A DNA stretch of 64,000 nt from Bacteroidia bacterium. GTDB lineage: Bacteria > Bacteroidota > Bacteroidia > J057 > JADKCL01. Where the stretch lies: the NCBI GenBank assembly GCA_020635905.1, contig JACJYV010000002.1:1178001-1242000 (forward strand), given 5' to 3'. Within the stretch, counting starts at the first letter, position 1. Each line of letters starts with the position of its first letter. Positions 1 through 7,288 of this stretch are shown in pieces. The position numbers were made by a program, and so were the translations under genes. The notes under the pieces are model-generated. The model saw nothing but the letters and a program-made list of their open reading frames with translations, was not told the origin of the DNA and did no database searches.

Positions 1-678
1 ATGTTGCTGGTCAGCAGCTGCGGAAAATCTTTCATCTGTGTGCAGGCAGGCAATGCCGAATCCACCCAGACCTTCGACTTACCCCCCTTCCAGGGTTTTG
101 AAATGTGCGTGGGCGCCGACGTGGAAGTCTCCCAGGGCACCCAGTCATTTGAGGTTTCAGGCCCCACCAATCTGATCGAAAATCTGAAGCTGGACGTCAA
201 TAACGGCATCCTCAATATTGATTACGACAAATGCGTGAGCAGTTCCAAAGACCTGACCATCAAAATCAGTCTGCCCGAATTGCAGCAGGCCAGCATTTCA
301 GGTTCAGGAAACATCCAGGGCATGACCGCCTTTGATGCTGCTTCCGAAGTGAAACTGGTGATCAGCGGCTCGGGCAATATCTCCCTGGAGGCTTATGCCA
401 CCAGCATTGATTCCCGTATTTCAGGGGCAGGCGACGTGAACCTGAGCGGAACAGCAGATAATTTCAGCACCAAAATCTCCGGCTCAGGCAACATCAAATC
501 CTATGATCTCCTGAGCAAAACCTGCACGGTGAAAGTCTCCGGCTCCGGCAAACATGAAGTAAATGTAGAAAGCAGCCTATCCGTGGATATCAGCGGCAGT
601 GGCAATGTTTATTATAAAGGTCTGCCTGCCATCACCACTTCGATTTCGGGGTCGGGGCAGATTGTCAGCACCAATTAA
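1..678 (+). CDS. DUF2807 (GIN-domain) lipoprotein, 5' end missing
   Basis: Probable envelope lipoprotein of the DUF2807 family, a Bacteroidota beta-helix-like domain sometimes called a putative adhesin head. The repeated ISGSGNI/ISGSGN-type turns from about residue 100 to the C-terminus are its signature. The visible N-terminus holds a lipobox-like LLVSSC with only six residues before the Cys. That is too short for a signal peptide, so the real start almost certainly lies upstream of the window and the ATG at position 1 is internal. The exact ligand or role is unknown for this family. A dispersed repeat (R1 copy A) begins 2 bp after the TAA stop, and a terminator hairpin follows about 500 bp further on. 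Confidence 0.8.
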   Translation: MLLVSSCGKSFICVQAGNAESTQTFDLPPFQGFEMCVGADVEVSQGTQSFEVSGPTNLIENLKLDVNNGILNIDYDKCVSSSKDLTIKISLPELQQASISGSGNIQGMTAFDAASEVKLVISGSGNISLEAYATSIDSRISGAGDVNLSGTADNFSTKISGSGNIKSYDLLSKTCTVKVSGSGKHEVNVESSLSVDISGSGNVYYKGLPAITTSISGSGQIVSTN

Positions 679-679
679 C

Positions 680-793
680 GGAAAGCTCAAAAAACTTCGA
701 ATCTCTGCGTTGGACCTGGCTCAGAAATGCTCATTTACCTCAGTAAACTCCGCTTTCTTCACGCCCTGATGTTCTTTGTTTTTTGAGCTTCCC
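680..793. repeat. R1 dispersed inverted-repeat element, copy A
   Basis: A 114-bp element with near-perfect terminal inverted repeats: GGAAAGCTCAAAAAAC on the left and GTTTTTTGAGCTTCCC on the right. Its interior (TTCGAATCTCTGCGTTGG, GAAATGCTCATTTAC, TAAACTCCGCTTTCTTCAC) recurs at 1078-1156, 3394-3516, 53613-53736 and 54103-54224. It starts 2 bp after the stop codon of the DUF2807 gene. It has no coding capacity; the size and ends are MITE-like, but no clear target duplication was seen. Confidence 0.85.
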
Positions 794-1077
794 TTGGTGG
801 TTATCCTTAGCCAGAAGGGCTCGAAGGTAGTCCCGGAGGGACGGCACCTTTGTAGCCCGGGGCGTGAGCCCCGGGAATATGCCGCAAAGTGGAAAGAGCC
901 CCAGCGGGGCGGTACCTGACCTTTATGGTGGATTCCCATACAGAGGTGCCGCCCCTCTGGGGCTCAATCTTCTGTCCGTCCCATGACCCGGGGCTAATGC
1001 CCCGGGCTACAGAGCTTTCGCCCCTCTGGGGCTCCCCGCCTGTTCCGGGGAACAGGGATTTGATCTTTGAACCTGTT
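794..1077. repeat. GC-rich palindromic repeat block
   Basis: Non-coding block between two R1 copies. It contains several GC-rich palindromes, such as CCCGGGGCGTGAGCCCCGGG near 858-877, a related CCGGGGCTAATGCCCCGG near 989-1006, and the flanking motifs GCCCCTCTGGGGCTC and GCCCCAGCGGGGC. The same vocabulary appears in the tandem repeat at 4341-4905. Open frames across it on both strands are low-complexity by-products of the palindromes. It resembles REP/BIME-type extragenic repeats. Confidence 0.7.
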
Positions 1078-1156
1078 GAGAAATGCTCATTTACCTCAGC
1101 AAACTCCGCTTTCTTCACTTGTGTTCGCCTTAATCTTTTTTGTTTTTTGAGCTTCC
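1078..1156. repeat. R1 dispersed element, copy B (left end missing)
   Basis: The right two-thirds of an R1 element, in the same orientation as copy A. It shares GAAATGCTCATTTACCTCAG, AAACTCCGCTTTCTTCAC and the terminal GTTTTTTGAGCTTCC. The left terminal repeat is absent and is replaced by the GC-rich block, so this copy is truncated or was interrupted by that block. Confidence 0.75.
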
Positions 1157-1193
1157 ATCCAAATAGTCGGATCACAGATAGTTGTTGTTACAG

Positions 1194-1222
1194 CAAGGCC
1201 GGGAGAAATCCCGGCCTTTTTT
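1194..1222 (+). terminator. Rho-independent terminator
   Basis: A strong hairpin AAGGCCGGG-AGAAAT-CCCGGCCTT is followed directly by a run of T. It is oriented for rightward transcripts. It probably ends transcription coming from the DUF2807 gene, after reading through the R1/GC-rich region, and insulates the thioesterase gene. Confidence 0.75.
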
Positions 1223-1300
1223 GTCCCTGACCCCCTGGTTGGAAATGCACGTGTAACCCTTACGGGTCATTATACCCCAACCTTCCATCCATTAATTCCC

Positions 1301-1308
1301 TATATTTG
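1301..1308 (+). promoter_or_regulatory. Candidate Bacteroidota -7 promoter box
   Basis: TATATTTG matches the TAnnTTTG -7 consensus of the Bacteroidota housekeeping sigma factor. It lies only 3 bp before the chosen ATG of the thioesterase, so a transcript from it would be almost leaderless or the real start would be a downstream Met (position 1351). No convincing -33 box is seen. Confidence 0.3.
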
Positions 1309-1311
1309 GAT

Positions 1312-1896
1312 ATGTCCGATTTCAAACCTGCCTCCGCCTCACATACGGTCATGACCGAGCTCATGATCCCTTCCTATGCCAATTTCAGCGGCAAGATTCA
1401 TGGGGGCATTGTGCTGAGTCTGATGGACAAAGTGGCCTATGCCTGCGCCTCCAAGCATGCCCGGGGCTATTGCGTGACCGTCTCGGTGGATACGGTCGAT
1501 TTTCGGGAGCCCATTGAGGTGGGGGAATTGCTGTCGCTGCATGCCTCGGTGAATTATGTGGGGCGCAGCAGCATGGTGGTGGGCATCCGGGTCACTGCGG
1601 AGGATGTGAGCAAGGGCGTGGTGCGCCATACCAATACTTCCTACTTTACCATGGTGGCCAAGGGCGAAGACAATCAACCGCGGGAGGTGCCAGGCCTGCT
1701 GCTGGAAACGGAGGAGGAATTGCGCCGCTACATTGAGGCGATCAAACGGATCGAACTGAAGGAGCATTACCGCGATGCTTTTGACAATGAGCGCAGCGGT
1801 CTGAATCTGGATGCGCAGTTGCATTTGCTGGAAGGCAGGCGGTGCCAGCTGGCCGAAGGCCTGTTTGGGCAGGAAGGCCGCAGGACGGATAAGTAG
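1312..1896 (+). CDS. Acyl-CoA thioesterase, hotdog fold (YciA/BACH-like)
   Basis: Predicted cytosolic acyl-CoA hydrolase of about 194 aa. The single hotdog domain covers roughly residues 8-125. It has the family's HGG motif at 30-32, followed by the hotdog helix LSLMDKVAYACASKHA with the probable catalytic Asp39, and a later strand VTVSVDTVDFREPIEVGE. The charged C-terminal 60 residues are beyond the usual domain. I chose the ATG at 1312 rather than the TTG two codons upstream. The substrate chain length cannot be read from sequence. The gene stands alone, followed by R2 repeat copies. Confidence 0.88.
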   Translation: MSDFKPASASHTVMTELMIPSYANFSGKIHGGIVLSLMDKVAYACASKHARGYCVTVSVDTVDFREPIEVGELLSLHASVNYVGRSSMVVGIRVTAEDVSKGVVRHTNTSYFTMVAKGEDNQPREVPGLLLETEEELRRYIEAIKRIELKEHYRDAFDNERSGLNLDAQLHLLEGRRCQLAEGLFGQEGRRTDK

Positions 1897-1934
1897 GGGG
1901 CGAAGTAACTAAGTGGAATAGCGGGCCAGGATGG

Positions 1935-2158
1935 GTCAGTATCGCAATCCCGATAGAAATCGGGATCGCCAAGAATTTTGGGCCCTCCCGAACGCTTTCG
2001 GGATTACGTTGGCTGGAGTGGCAAAAAACGCCAAGCTGGACGGATTTGTTTCATTTCAGCTTTGGGAACTTTGCTCCCTTCAACCAACGAAACGCGGAAA
2101 ACACCCCCTTTGCGGCCTTTGCGTGACCTTTAAACCCTTAAGTTGACGCGCATGCGAT
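1935..2158 (+). repeat. R2 dispersed repeat, copy a
   Basis: A repeat of about 220 bp that recurs at 27589-27811 and 29457-29678, with a half copy at 2161-2286. The left part carries two small hairpins: ATCCCGAT-AGAA-ATCGGGAT and TCCCGAA-CGC-TTTCGGGA. The right part has the conserved stretches AAGCTGGACG, ACGAAACGCGGAAAACA and CTTTGCGGCCTTTGCGTGAC. It begins 38 bp after the stop of the thioesterase gene. It has no coding potential. Confidence 0.85.
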
Positions 2159-2160
2159 AG

Positions 2161-2286
2161 TCAATCCTGATCGCTAAGCTGGACGTTTTATTTTCATTCA
2201 GCTTTGGGAACTTTGCTCCCTTCAACCCACGAAATGCGGAAAACAACCCCTTTGCGGCCTTTGCGTGACCTCTAATCCCTAAGCCG
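2161..2286 (+). repeat. R2 dispersed repeat, copy b (right half only)
   Basis: A direct tandem copy of the right half of R2, starting at the CTAAGCTGGACG motif and ending after TTTGCGTGACC. Its right end lies 24 bp from the stop codon of the leftward DUF4846 gene. That is the same placement as copies c and d relative to their leftward genes. Confidence 0.8.
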
Positions 2287-2309
2287 GGGGGCAGCCCCAA
2301 CCCCTTCCC

Positions 2310-3260
2310 TCAATCTTCGCTTTCCCGGGCCAGTTGGGCGAAACGATGCAAATCCGTGGCCTCGAAGGTCCATTCGGGCGTATTCAATTCCCCCGTAAAA
2401 TTTGCGCTGTACCAGGGGCTGAGGTCGCGGGAGTTGGGATTTTTAAGCAGGTGAAATTCCTGGGCGGGCATGTAGCTCTGCGCCAGCAGAAAGAGTTTTT
2501 GTCCGGTCTCATTTTGGGCCACATCGAGGATCAGGACCGCGTGTCCGGGGTGGCCGCCCTGAATGAAGACGTCGCCCGGCTGCAGGTCGGTGAGGTAGAT
2601 GGGCAGCATTTCCTTTTCGAGGGAAGCCGTGCCTGCATAATTGAAAATATTGTCCATGTAGGCGCGAAAACTGGCGTGAGAATCATCTGGAGCGGCTTTT
2701 TGCTGCCAGGAAACCTGGTTGCCATTGACCACGGGCCGCTGACCTTTGCGCCACTTTTCGAAGCCCACTTCAAAACCATTGGTGTAATTGAAATGGATGT
2801 CGCGGTAATCCTGCAGGGAATAGAGGTATTCGGCCCGCATGCGCATGACCGCATCCGCACATTGCTGCAGGTCGCGGGTGCCCACATCGAGATCGACCAC
2901 CGCGGCGTGCACATCCTGGCGGCTTTTGGGTTGTCCGTTGTATAATTTCACTTCGGGAAGACCGGGTTTGAGGGGCAGATAACGCAGCCAGTTGGCAAAA
3001 CTTCCCTTTTGCACCGGCACCCGCTGATAGCCCGCAGGCGTGGAAATGCGGCAAAAAAGGCTGTTTTGGGGATCATAAGTGGTCAGCCATTTGTATTGGG
3101 CAGATACGGTTTCGGGACAATTCTGAACGGGGGTATCAGCCCCGGTGGAGACCTGAAGCGTGGTTTCGGGTGTATTTGCGGGTTGGGAAGGAGACTGGCA
3201 AGCCGCGAAGCCAGTCAGCAAGGCGAGGATCAGGGTAAGCAGGATGGGTGGTGCAGGCAT
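2310..3260 (-). CDS. DUF4846 lipoprotein
   Basis: Predicted lipoprotein of 316 aa. It starts with a hydrophobic signal and a lipobox GFAAC with the lipidated Cys at residue 21. The mature protein matches my recollection of the DUF4846 family, with the hallmark stretches FANWLRYLPLKPG and VKLYNGQPK (about residues 87-112) and a conserved DLDVG. A later segment PGDVFIQGGHPGHAVLILD (about 233-251) has an HPGHA motif like NlpC/P60-type or papain-like cell-wall hydrolases, but I cannot prove an enzyme activity. The ATG at 3258-3260 is the only plausible start. R2 repeat copies lie downstream. Confidence 0.8.
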   Translation of the reverse strand: MPAPPILLTLILALLTGFAACQSPSQPANTPETTLQVSTGADTPVQNCPETVSAQYKWLTTYDPQNSLFCRISTPAGYQRVPVQKGSFANWLRYLPLKPGLPEVKLYNGQPKSRQDVHAAVVDLDVGTRDLQQCADAVMRMRAEYLYSLQDYRDIHFNYTNGFEVGFEKWRKGQRPVVNGNQVSWQQKAAPDDSHASFRAYMDNIFNYAGTASLEKEMLPIYLTDLQPGDVFIQGGHPGHAVLILDVAQNETGQKLFLLAQSYMPAQEFHLLKNPNSRDLSPWYSANFTGELNTPEWTFEATDLHRFAQLARESED

Positions 3261-3331
3261 AATGGAAGGATACGGTTTTTGGAAAGGCGGGGTTGTGCAG
3301 GAGTGATTTCAGGGGATTGGCTGAGGGGAAA

Positions 3332-3364
3332 TAAAAAAGGTTCCCTCTGGCCGGAGGGAACCTT
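3332..3364 (-). terminator. Rho-independent terminator (leftward)
   Basis: Read on the minus strand, the hairpin AAGGTTCCCTCC-GGCCA-GAGGGAACCTT is followed by TTTTATTT. It lies downstream of the leftward outer-membrane protein gene, after R1 copy C, and just before the DUF4846 gene. Confidence 0.75.
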
Positions 3365-3393
3365 AATTGGGCGAAAATGAAAAGAATGATTTA

Positions 3394-3516
3394 GGGGGAC
3401 CACTAAAAACTTCGAATTTCTGCGTTGGACTGGGTTCGGAAATGCTCATTTACTCAGGTAAACTCCGCTTTCCTCACCTGCGTCCACCTTGATCTTCATC
3501 GTTTTTAGAGGCCCCC
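3394..3516. repeat. R1 dispersed element, copy C
   Basis: A 123-bp copy with terminal inverted repeats GGGGGACCACTAAAAAC and GTTTTTAGAGGCCCCC. The interior matches the other copies (TTCGAATTTCTGCGTTGGAC, GGAAATGCTCATTTAC). The right end is 12 bp from the stop codon of the leftward barrel gene at 3529. Confidence 0.85.
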
Positions 3517-3528
3517 TTTAAAGAACCT

Positions 3529-4149
3529 TTAAAAGCGGATGCCAAACCCGGTACGCAGGTTGACGAAGCTGTTGAAGTTGTTGGAGAATCCGCCACCCGT
3601 GCCCGCGGGACCAAATTGCTGGGTAAGAGCCAGGGGCTGGAGCGGGGTGGCAATGTCGAAGAAAAACCGTCTGCCCAGGTTGATTTCCATGCCGGGCACG
3701 ATTTTCGGAATAAAGGCCAAAGACTGGTAGCGCTCACTGCCGTTGAAGGCTGGCAGACTTCCTGCGCCCAGGTGCAGATCAGCTCCCACCCCCAGATAAG
3801 GCTGAAATACGGCGTTGCGATTGGGACGGATAAACCATTCCCACTCGTAACCCGCGTTCAGGCGCATGTCCCAAAAGGACTGGGCCAGCCCGGCTCCAAA
3901 GCGCACGGAGGCATCGAGGCGATGCTGAAACTGGCGGCTTTTGTGAAGTTTGAGGGCCAGGATGGGCAGGTTGGTGTGCACGGAGGCCTGGTTGCCATAG
4001 ACCAGAAACTGGGTGTTGATGGAGATCAAAAGGGCGGTGCCCTTTTCGGGAAGTTTGAGGGGTTCTTTCTCACGGGGAGCTTTTTGGCAAATTCCCAGGT
4101 AGGGAGCGAGAAAGATCAGGACGATAAATGCTTTCAGGGTTTGCTTCAT
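3529..4149 (-). CDS. Outer-membrane beta-barrel protein
   Basis: Predicted outer-membrane protein of 206 aa. The ATG at 4147-4149 gives an immediate signal peptide (MKQTLKAFIVLIFLAP...GICQ). The open frame extends 62 codons further upstream, but that stretch is Pro-rich, without protein-like character, and runs toward the tandem repeat. The mature part alternates short amphipathic strands (LDASVRFGAGLAQSFWD, LNAGYEWEWFIRP, VFQPYLGVGADLHLG) and ends in LRTGFGIRF. The terminal Phe is typical of proteins inserted by the BAM machinery. The function beyond a small barrel is unknown. R1 copy C and a terminator follow. Confidence 0.75.
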   Translation of the reverse strand: MKQTLKAFIVLIFLAPYLGICQKAPREKEPLKLPEKGTALLISINTQFLVYGNQASVHTNLPILALKLHKSRQFQHRLDASVRFGAGLAQSFWDMRLNAGYEWEWFIRPNRNAVFQPYLGVGADLHLGAGSLPAFNGSERYQSLAFIPKIVPGMEINLGRRFFFDIATPLQPLALTQQFGPAGTGGGFSNNFNSFVNLRTGFGIRF

Positions 4150-4340
4150 CTGCAAGAGTTTTTTCAATGATTTTTTGGAAAGTACAGGTGGGTGAAGCAG
4201 TGGGTGGTGTGGGGGTAAGATACCTGAGGGGGGCGGGAGGTTGCATGTGGGGGAAATTTGGGCACGGGCTCCTCTGGATGGTTTTAGGCAAAGCGATGTT
4301 CTGGCTTGAGTATGGGTGTTATAAAGCCAGGGCATGCTCA

Positions 4341-4905
4341 GGCTTTACTGAATAGAGGTTTTGAGGTGCCGCCCCTATGGGGGCTCTGGTAATTGGGGCA
4401 TTCTTTTCCCGGGGCTGACGCCCCGGGCTACTGAGGTTGCGCCCCGGAGGGGCTATTTGGCTGGCCAGGGCCAGCGGAGATTTTTGGACGGGAGCCAAGG
4501 CCCCAAGGAGACAAGCTATGCCCTGGCTTTACTAAATGGAGGCTATGAGGTGCCGCCCCTATGGGGGCTCTGGTAATTGGGGCATTCTTTTCCCGGGGCT
4601 GACGCCCCGGGCTACTTAGGTTGCGCCCCGATGGGGCTATTTGGCTGGCCAGGGCCAGCGGAGATTTTTGGACGGGAGCCAAGGCCCCAAGGAGACAAGC
4701 TATGCCCTGGCTTTACAAAATGGAGGCTATGAGGTACCGCCCCTATGGGGGCTCTGGTTTCTGGGGCATTCTTTTCCCGGGGCTGACGCCCCGGGCTACT
4801 GAGGTTGCGCCCCGCTGGGGCTATTTGGCTGGCCAGGGCCAGCGGAGATTTTTGGACGAGAGCCAAGGCCTCAAGGAGCCAAGCTATCCCCTGGTTTTAC
4901 AAACT
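4341..4905. repeat. 184-bp tandem repeat, about three copies
   Basis: A tandem array with a period of exactly 184 bp: GAGGTGCCGCCCCTATGG occurs at 4363, 4547 and (as GAGGTACCGCCCC) 4731. Each unit contains the palindrome CCCGGGGCTGACGCCCCGGG, then TTGCGCCCC, a GGCTGGCCAGGGCCAGC hairpin and AGCCAAGGCC. Units differ by few substitutions, so the duplication looks recent. It is non-coding, and fills the gap between the barrel gene and the 3' end of the radical SAM gene. Confidence 0.9.
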
Positions 4906-4932
4906 GCCGCCTATTTCACCCAAAAAACTTCC

Positions 4933-6372
4933 TCAGGAAAGTTCCTTTTTGGGGAGGAGGGCGTTGGCGATGGCTTTTTCGAGGGGCAGGGTAAAGTTGC
5001 GGTTGCGGCAGCGCCACTGGGCCAGGATTTCGAGGGGCTTGAGCAGCAGGGGATTATTGCGGCCGGCCAGACGGTTGTAAAATTTGAAATTCTGGATCAT
5101 GGTGAATTTCTCGGGGGTGACCCAGGGGCCCGATGAACCCACGTAGTCGAAATTGGCCCACTCTTCGAGGGTTTTGGGCAGCTTATAGCCCTGACTCACC
5201 ACCTGGGTGGTGATGGCCGAGCCCGGATAGGGTTTGAAGAAAAAGATTGGGGTGGTAAAATCGGGGGACATGAGGCTGAGCTGGTGGGCCATTTCCAGGG
5301 AATTGACCACACTTTCTTCGGTTTCGCCCGGAAATCCGACGATAAAGGGGAAAATGGCTCCGATTCCCAATTCGGCGCAGCGCTTCGCGCTGTGCCAGAC
5401 CTGCTCAATTTTGATGTCCTTTTTGAGCCAGTCCATCATTTCCTGAGATCCCGATTCGACCCCGATCAATACCCGCCGCAAACCTGAACGCTTGACCAGG
5501 GCAAAATCCTCGTCGGTGAGGCGGTAGCCCTGATCGGCCCGCATGGTGCCGGCCCAGGTGGTTTTGATCTCCCGCGCCAGCAGTTGTTCGCTGACGCCCT
5601 GCACCCGCTTGACGTAGGTAAAGAATGTTTCGTCCTGGAAATTGAGGTCGGTAAATCCGTGTTTTTTATGCAGATAACCCAGTTCCTCGCCCATCCTTTC
5701 GGGTTCAATGGCGGTGAATTTGCGGCTGAAAACGAAGGGATCGGCGCAAAAGGTGCAGCGGAAAAAACATCCCGTGGAGGAGATGTAATCCATCTGGGGT
5801 TTGCCCTTTTTGCGGAAATATTTTTCGACCTCAATCAGGTTGTAATTCACAGGAGGCAGGGCATTCATGTCTTCCAGATCCCGGGCGGGATTGCGGATGA
5901 TTTCCTCTCCCGAGCGGTAACAGAGACCTTTGACCCCAACGGGAAGTTCGCCTGCGGCGAAACTTTCGACCAGTTCGCGGAAGGTGCCTTCCCCCTGGCC
6001 CTGCACCGTGACGTCCACGGAGGGCTCTTCGCGCAGAATGGCTTCGGGGAAAATGGAGGGGTGCCAGCCGCCCCAGACGATTTTCAGGTTGGGATTGCGA
6101 CCGCGGGCGGCCCGGCTGATTTTCAGGGCGTCGCGGATAGGCGCTCCGGTCAGCACGGTGACACCCAGGCAAAGGGCGTCGTCCACATGGGAAAGCACTG
6201 CGGAAAGGGCATTTTCCTCCAGGCGACCGTCGATCAGGATGACTTCGTAGCGGCTGGGGTCCAGGGCAGAACCTATGGCCATGAGCGCCAAAGGCATGTC
6301 AAAAAACACGGCCTTGGGGTTGTACAGTATGATTTTTTTGCGGCTTGCAGGACCCATTCCACGAAAGTACAT
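4933..6372 (-). CDS. B12-binding-domain radical SAM protein
   Basis: Radical SAM enzyme of 479 aa in the BchE-like cobalamin-binding class. The N-terminal Rossmann-like B12-binding domain spans about residues 12-140; it contains WGGWHPS near 100-106 and GQGEGTFRELVE near 125-136, but I see no DxHxxG cobalamin ligand. The radical SAM TIM barrel has the cluster motif CFFRCTFC (Cys202, 206, 209), followed by DLNFQDETFFT and VLIGVESGSQEMM. Relatives carry out methylations or cyclisations in pigment, lipid or natural-product pathways. The substrate is not deducible, because the gene stands alone between two repeat arrays with no biosynthetic neighbours. Confidence 0.88.
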   Translation of the reverse strand: MYFRGMGPASRKKIILYNPKAVFFDMPLALMAIGSALDPSRYEVILIDGRLEENALSAVLSHVDDALCLGVTVLTGAPIRDALKISRAARGRNPNLKIVWGGWHPSIFPEAILREEPSVDVTVQGQGEGTFRELVESFAAGELPVGVKGLCYRSGEEIIRNPARDLEDMNALPPVNYNLIEVEKYFRKKGKPQMDYISSTGCFFRCTFCADPFVFSRKFTAIEPERMGEELGYLHKKHGFTDLNFQDETFFTYVKRVQGVSEQLLAREIKTTWAGTMRADQGYRLTDEDFALVKRSGLRRVLIGVESGSQEMMDWLKKDIKIEQVWHSAKRCAELGIGAIFPFIVGFPGETEESVVNSLEMAHQLSLMSPDFTTPIFFFKPYPGSAITTQVVSQGYKLPKTLEEWANFDYVGSSGPWVTPEKFTMIQNFKFYNRLAGRNNPLLLKPLEILAQWRCRNRNFTLPLEKAIANALLPKKELS

Positions 6373-6441
6373 AGTTTTTGGGGATTTTCAGCCCGCATAG
6401 GCAGGTGTTGTTGTGAATGATGGATCATTCTATCCATGTGA

Positions 6442-6463
6442 GACCCCTGCGGGGTCTTTTTTT
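6442..6463 (+). terminator. Terminator-like GACCCC/GGGGTC hairpin
   Basis: GACCCC-TGC-GGGGTC followed by seven T would be a textbook terminator for rightward transcription, but no rightward gene precedes it. The palindrome belongs to the same family as the four GACCCC...GGGTC units at 63516-63686. It may therefore be a solitary extragenic palindrome, or it may block transcripts converging on the promoter region of the radical SAM gene. Confidence 0.45.
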
Positions 6464-6560
6464 GGGGCCATCGGCCCGGGAGGGGGTTTTGTGCCTGATA
6501 AAATCTACCCCAATTCGCTCAGAACCCGCTTTTGAACCTTTAACCATAAGTACCCCAACC

Positions 6561-6840
6561 CTTGAGCCTGGACTATCCTGGCCTGAGGCTTGCCCCCCCC
6601 AAGCTTCAGGCTTGGGGTATCCTGGCCCGAGGCTTGACCCCCTCAAGCTTCAGGCTTGGGGTATCCTGGCCTGAGGCTTGACCCCCCCAGGCTTCAGGCT
6701 TGGGGTATCCTGGCCCGAGGCTTGACCCCCCCAGGCTTTAAGCTTGGGGTATCCTGGCCCAAAGCTTGGCCCCCCCAAGCTTCAGGCTTGGGGTATCCTG
6801 GCCTGAGGCTTGACCCCCCCAAGCCTCAGGCTTTGGGTAA
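6561..6840. repeat. 44-bp minisatellite
   Basis: About six units with a strict 44-bp period: CTTGGGGTAT occurs at 6611, 6655, 6699, 6743 and 6787, with diverged copies at 6567 and 6831. The unit reads roughly ATCCTGGCCTGAGGCTTGA, then CCCCCCAAGCTTCAGG, then CTTGGGGT, and holds the imperfect palindrome AAGCTTCAGGCTT. Non-coding. Confidence 0.92.
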
Positions 6841-7168
6841 TTATGGTTAGGGGTTGGCCAACCAGGCATCAGGGTTGGGGTAACCAACCTTCAGGGTTCA
6901 ATTTCCAACCTTTAGGGTTGGGGTAGTCAAGCTTTAGGGTTCAGTTTTGAACCTTTAGGGTTGGGGTAACCATGCTCCAGGGTTCAGTTTTGAACCTTTA
7001 GGGTTGGGGTAGTCAAGCTTCAGGGTTCAATTTCCAACCTTTAGGGTTGGGGTAACCAGGCTTTAGGGTTCAGTTTTGAACCTTTAGGGTTGGGGTAACC
7101 AGGCTTTAGGGTTCAATTTCCAACCTTTAGGGTTGGGGTAACCAGGCTTCAGGGTTCAATTTTTGCCT
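6841..7168. repeat. 43-bp minisatellite with TTTAGGG core
   Basis: Continues the previous array with a related but different unit. AACCTTTAGGGTT occurs at 6907, 6950, 6993, 7036, 7079 and 7122, a strict 43-bp period. Each unit has a second, inverted-like CTTTAGGGTTCA or CTTCAGGGTTCA half, so the array alternates AACC and GGTT tracts. Together with the 44-bp array it fills most of the 0.9-kb gap before the anti-sigma gene. Confidence 0.92.
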
Positions 7169-7228
7169 GAAGTAAAACTTGAATAGATTAATACAAATAG
7201 TTTGAAAATCAATTTTTTATATAAAATA

Positions 7229-7272
7229 GAAGCCGCGCAACAAAGAGCCTGGCTCTCTGTGCGCGGTCTTCA
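7229..7272 (-). terminator. Terminator of the anti-sigma gene (leftward)
   Basis: The minus strand reads GAAGACCGCGCACAGAGAGCC, a short loop, then GGCTCTTTGTTGCGCGGCTTC, a long hairpin with one internal bulge. A T-rich tail follows. It lies 17 bp beyond the stop codon at 7289 and separates the gene from the minisatellite. Confidence 0.7.
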
Positions 7273-7288
7273 GCTAGAATCGGGATCT

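Noticed and set aside
680..1156. Insertion sequence
   Set aside because: R1 has inverted ends but is only about 120 bp with no transposase frame; at most it is a non-autonomous element.
721..1230. Overlapping open frames on both strands between 721 and 1230
   Set aside because: They run through R1 copies and GC-rich palindromes and repeat the same low-complexity words, so they are not genes.
6907..7135. Eukaryotic telomere or contamination because of TTTAGGG
   Set aside because: The motif is spaced at 43 bp rather than in pure tandem, and typical Bacteroidota genes lie directly on both sides.
6561..7168. Possible CRISPR array
   Set aside because: The 43/44-bp periodicity has no unique spacers: the whole period repeats, and there are no cas genes.
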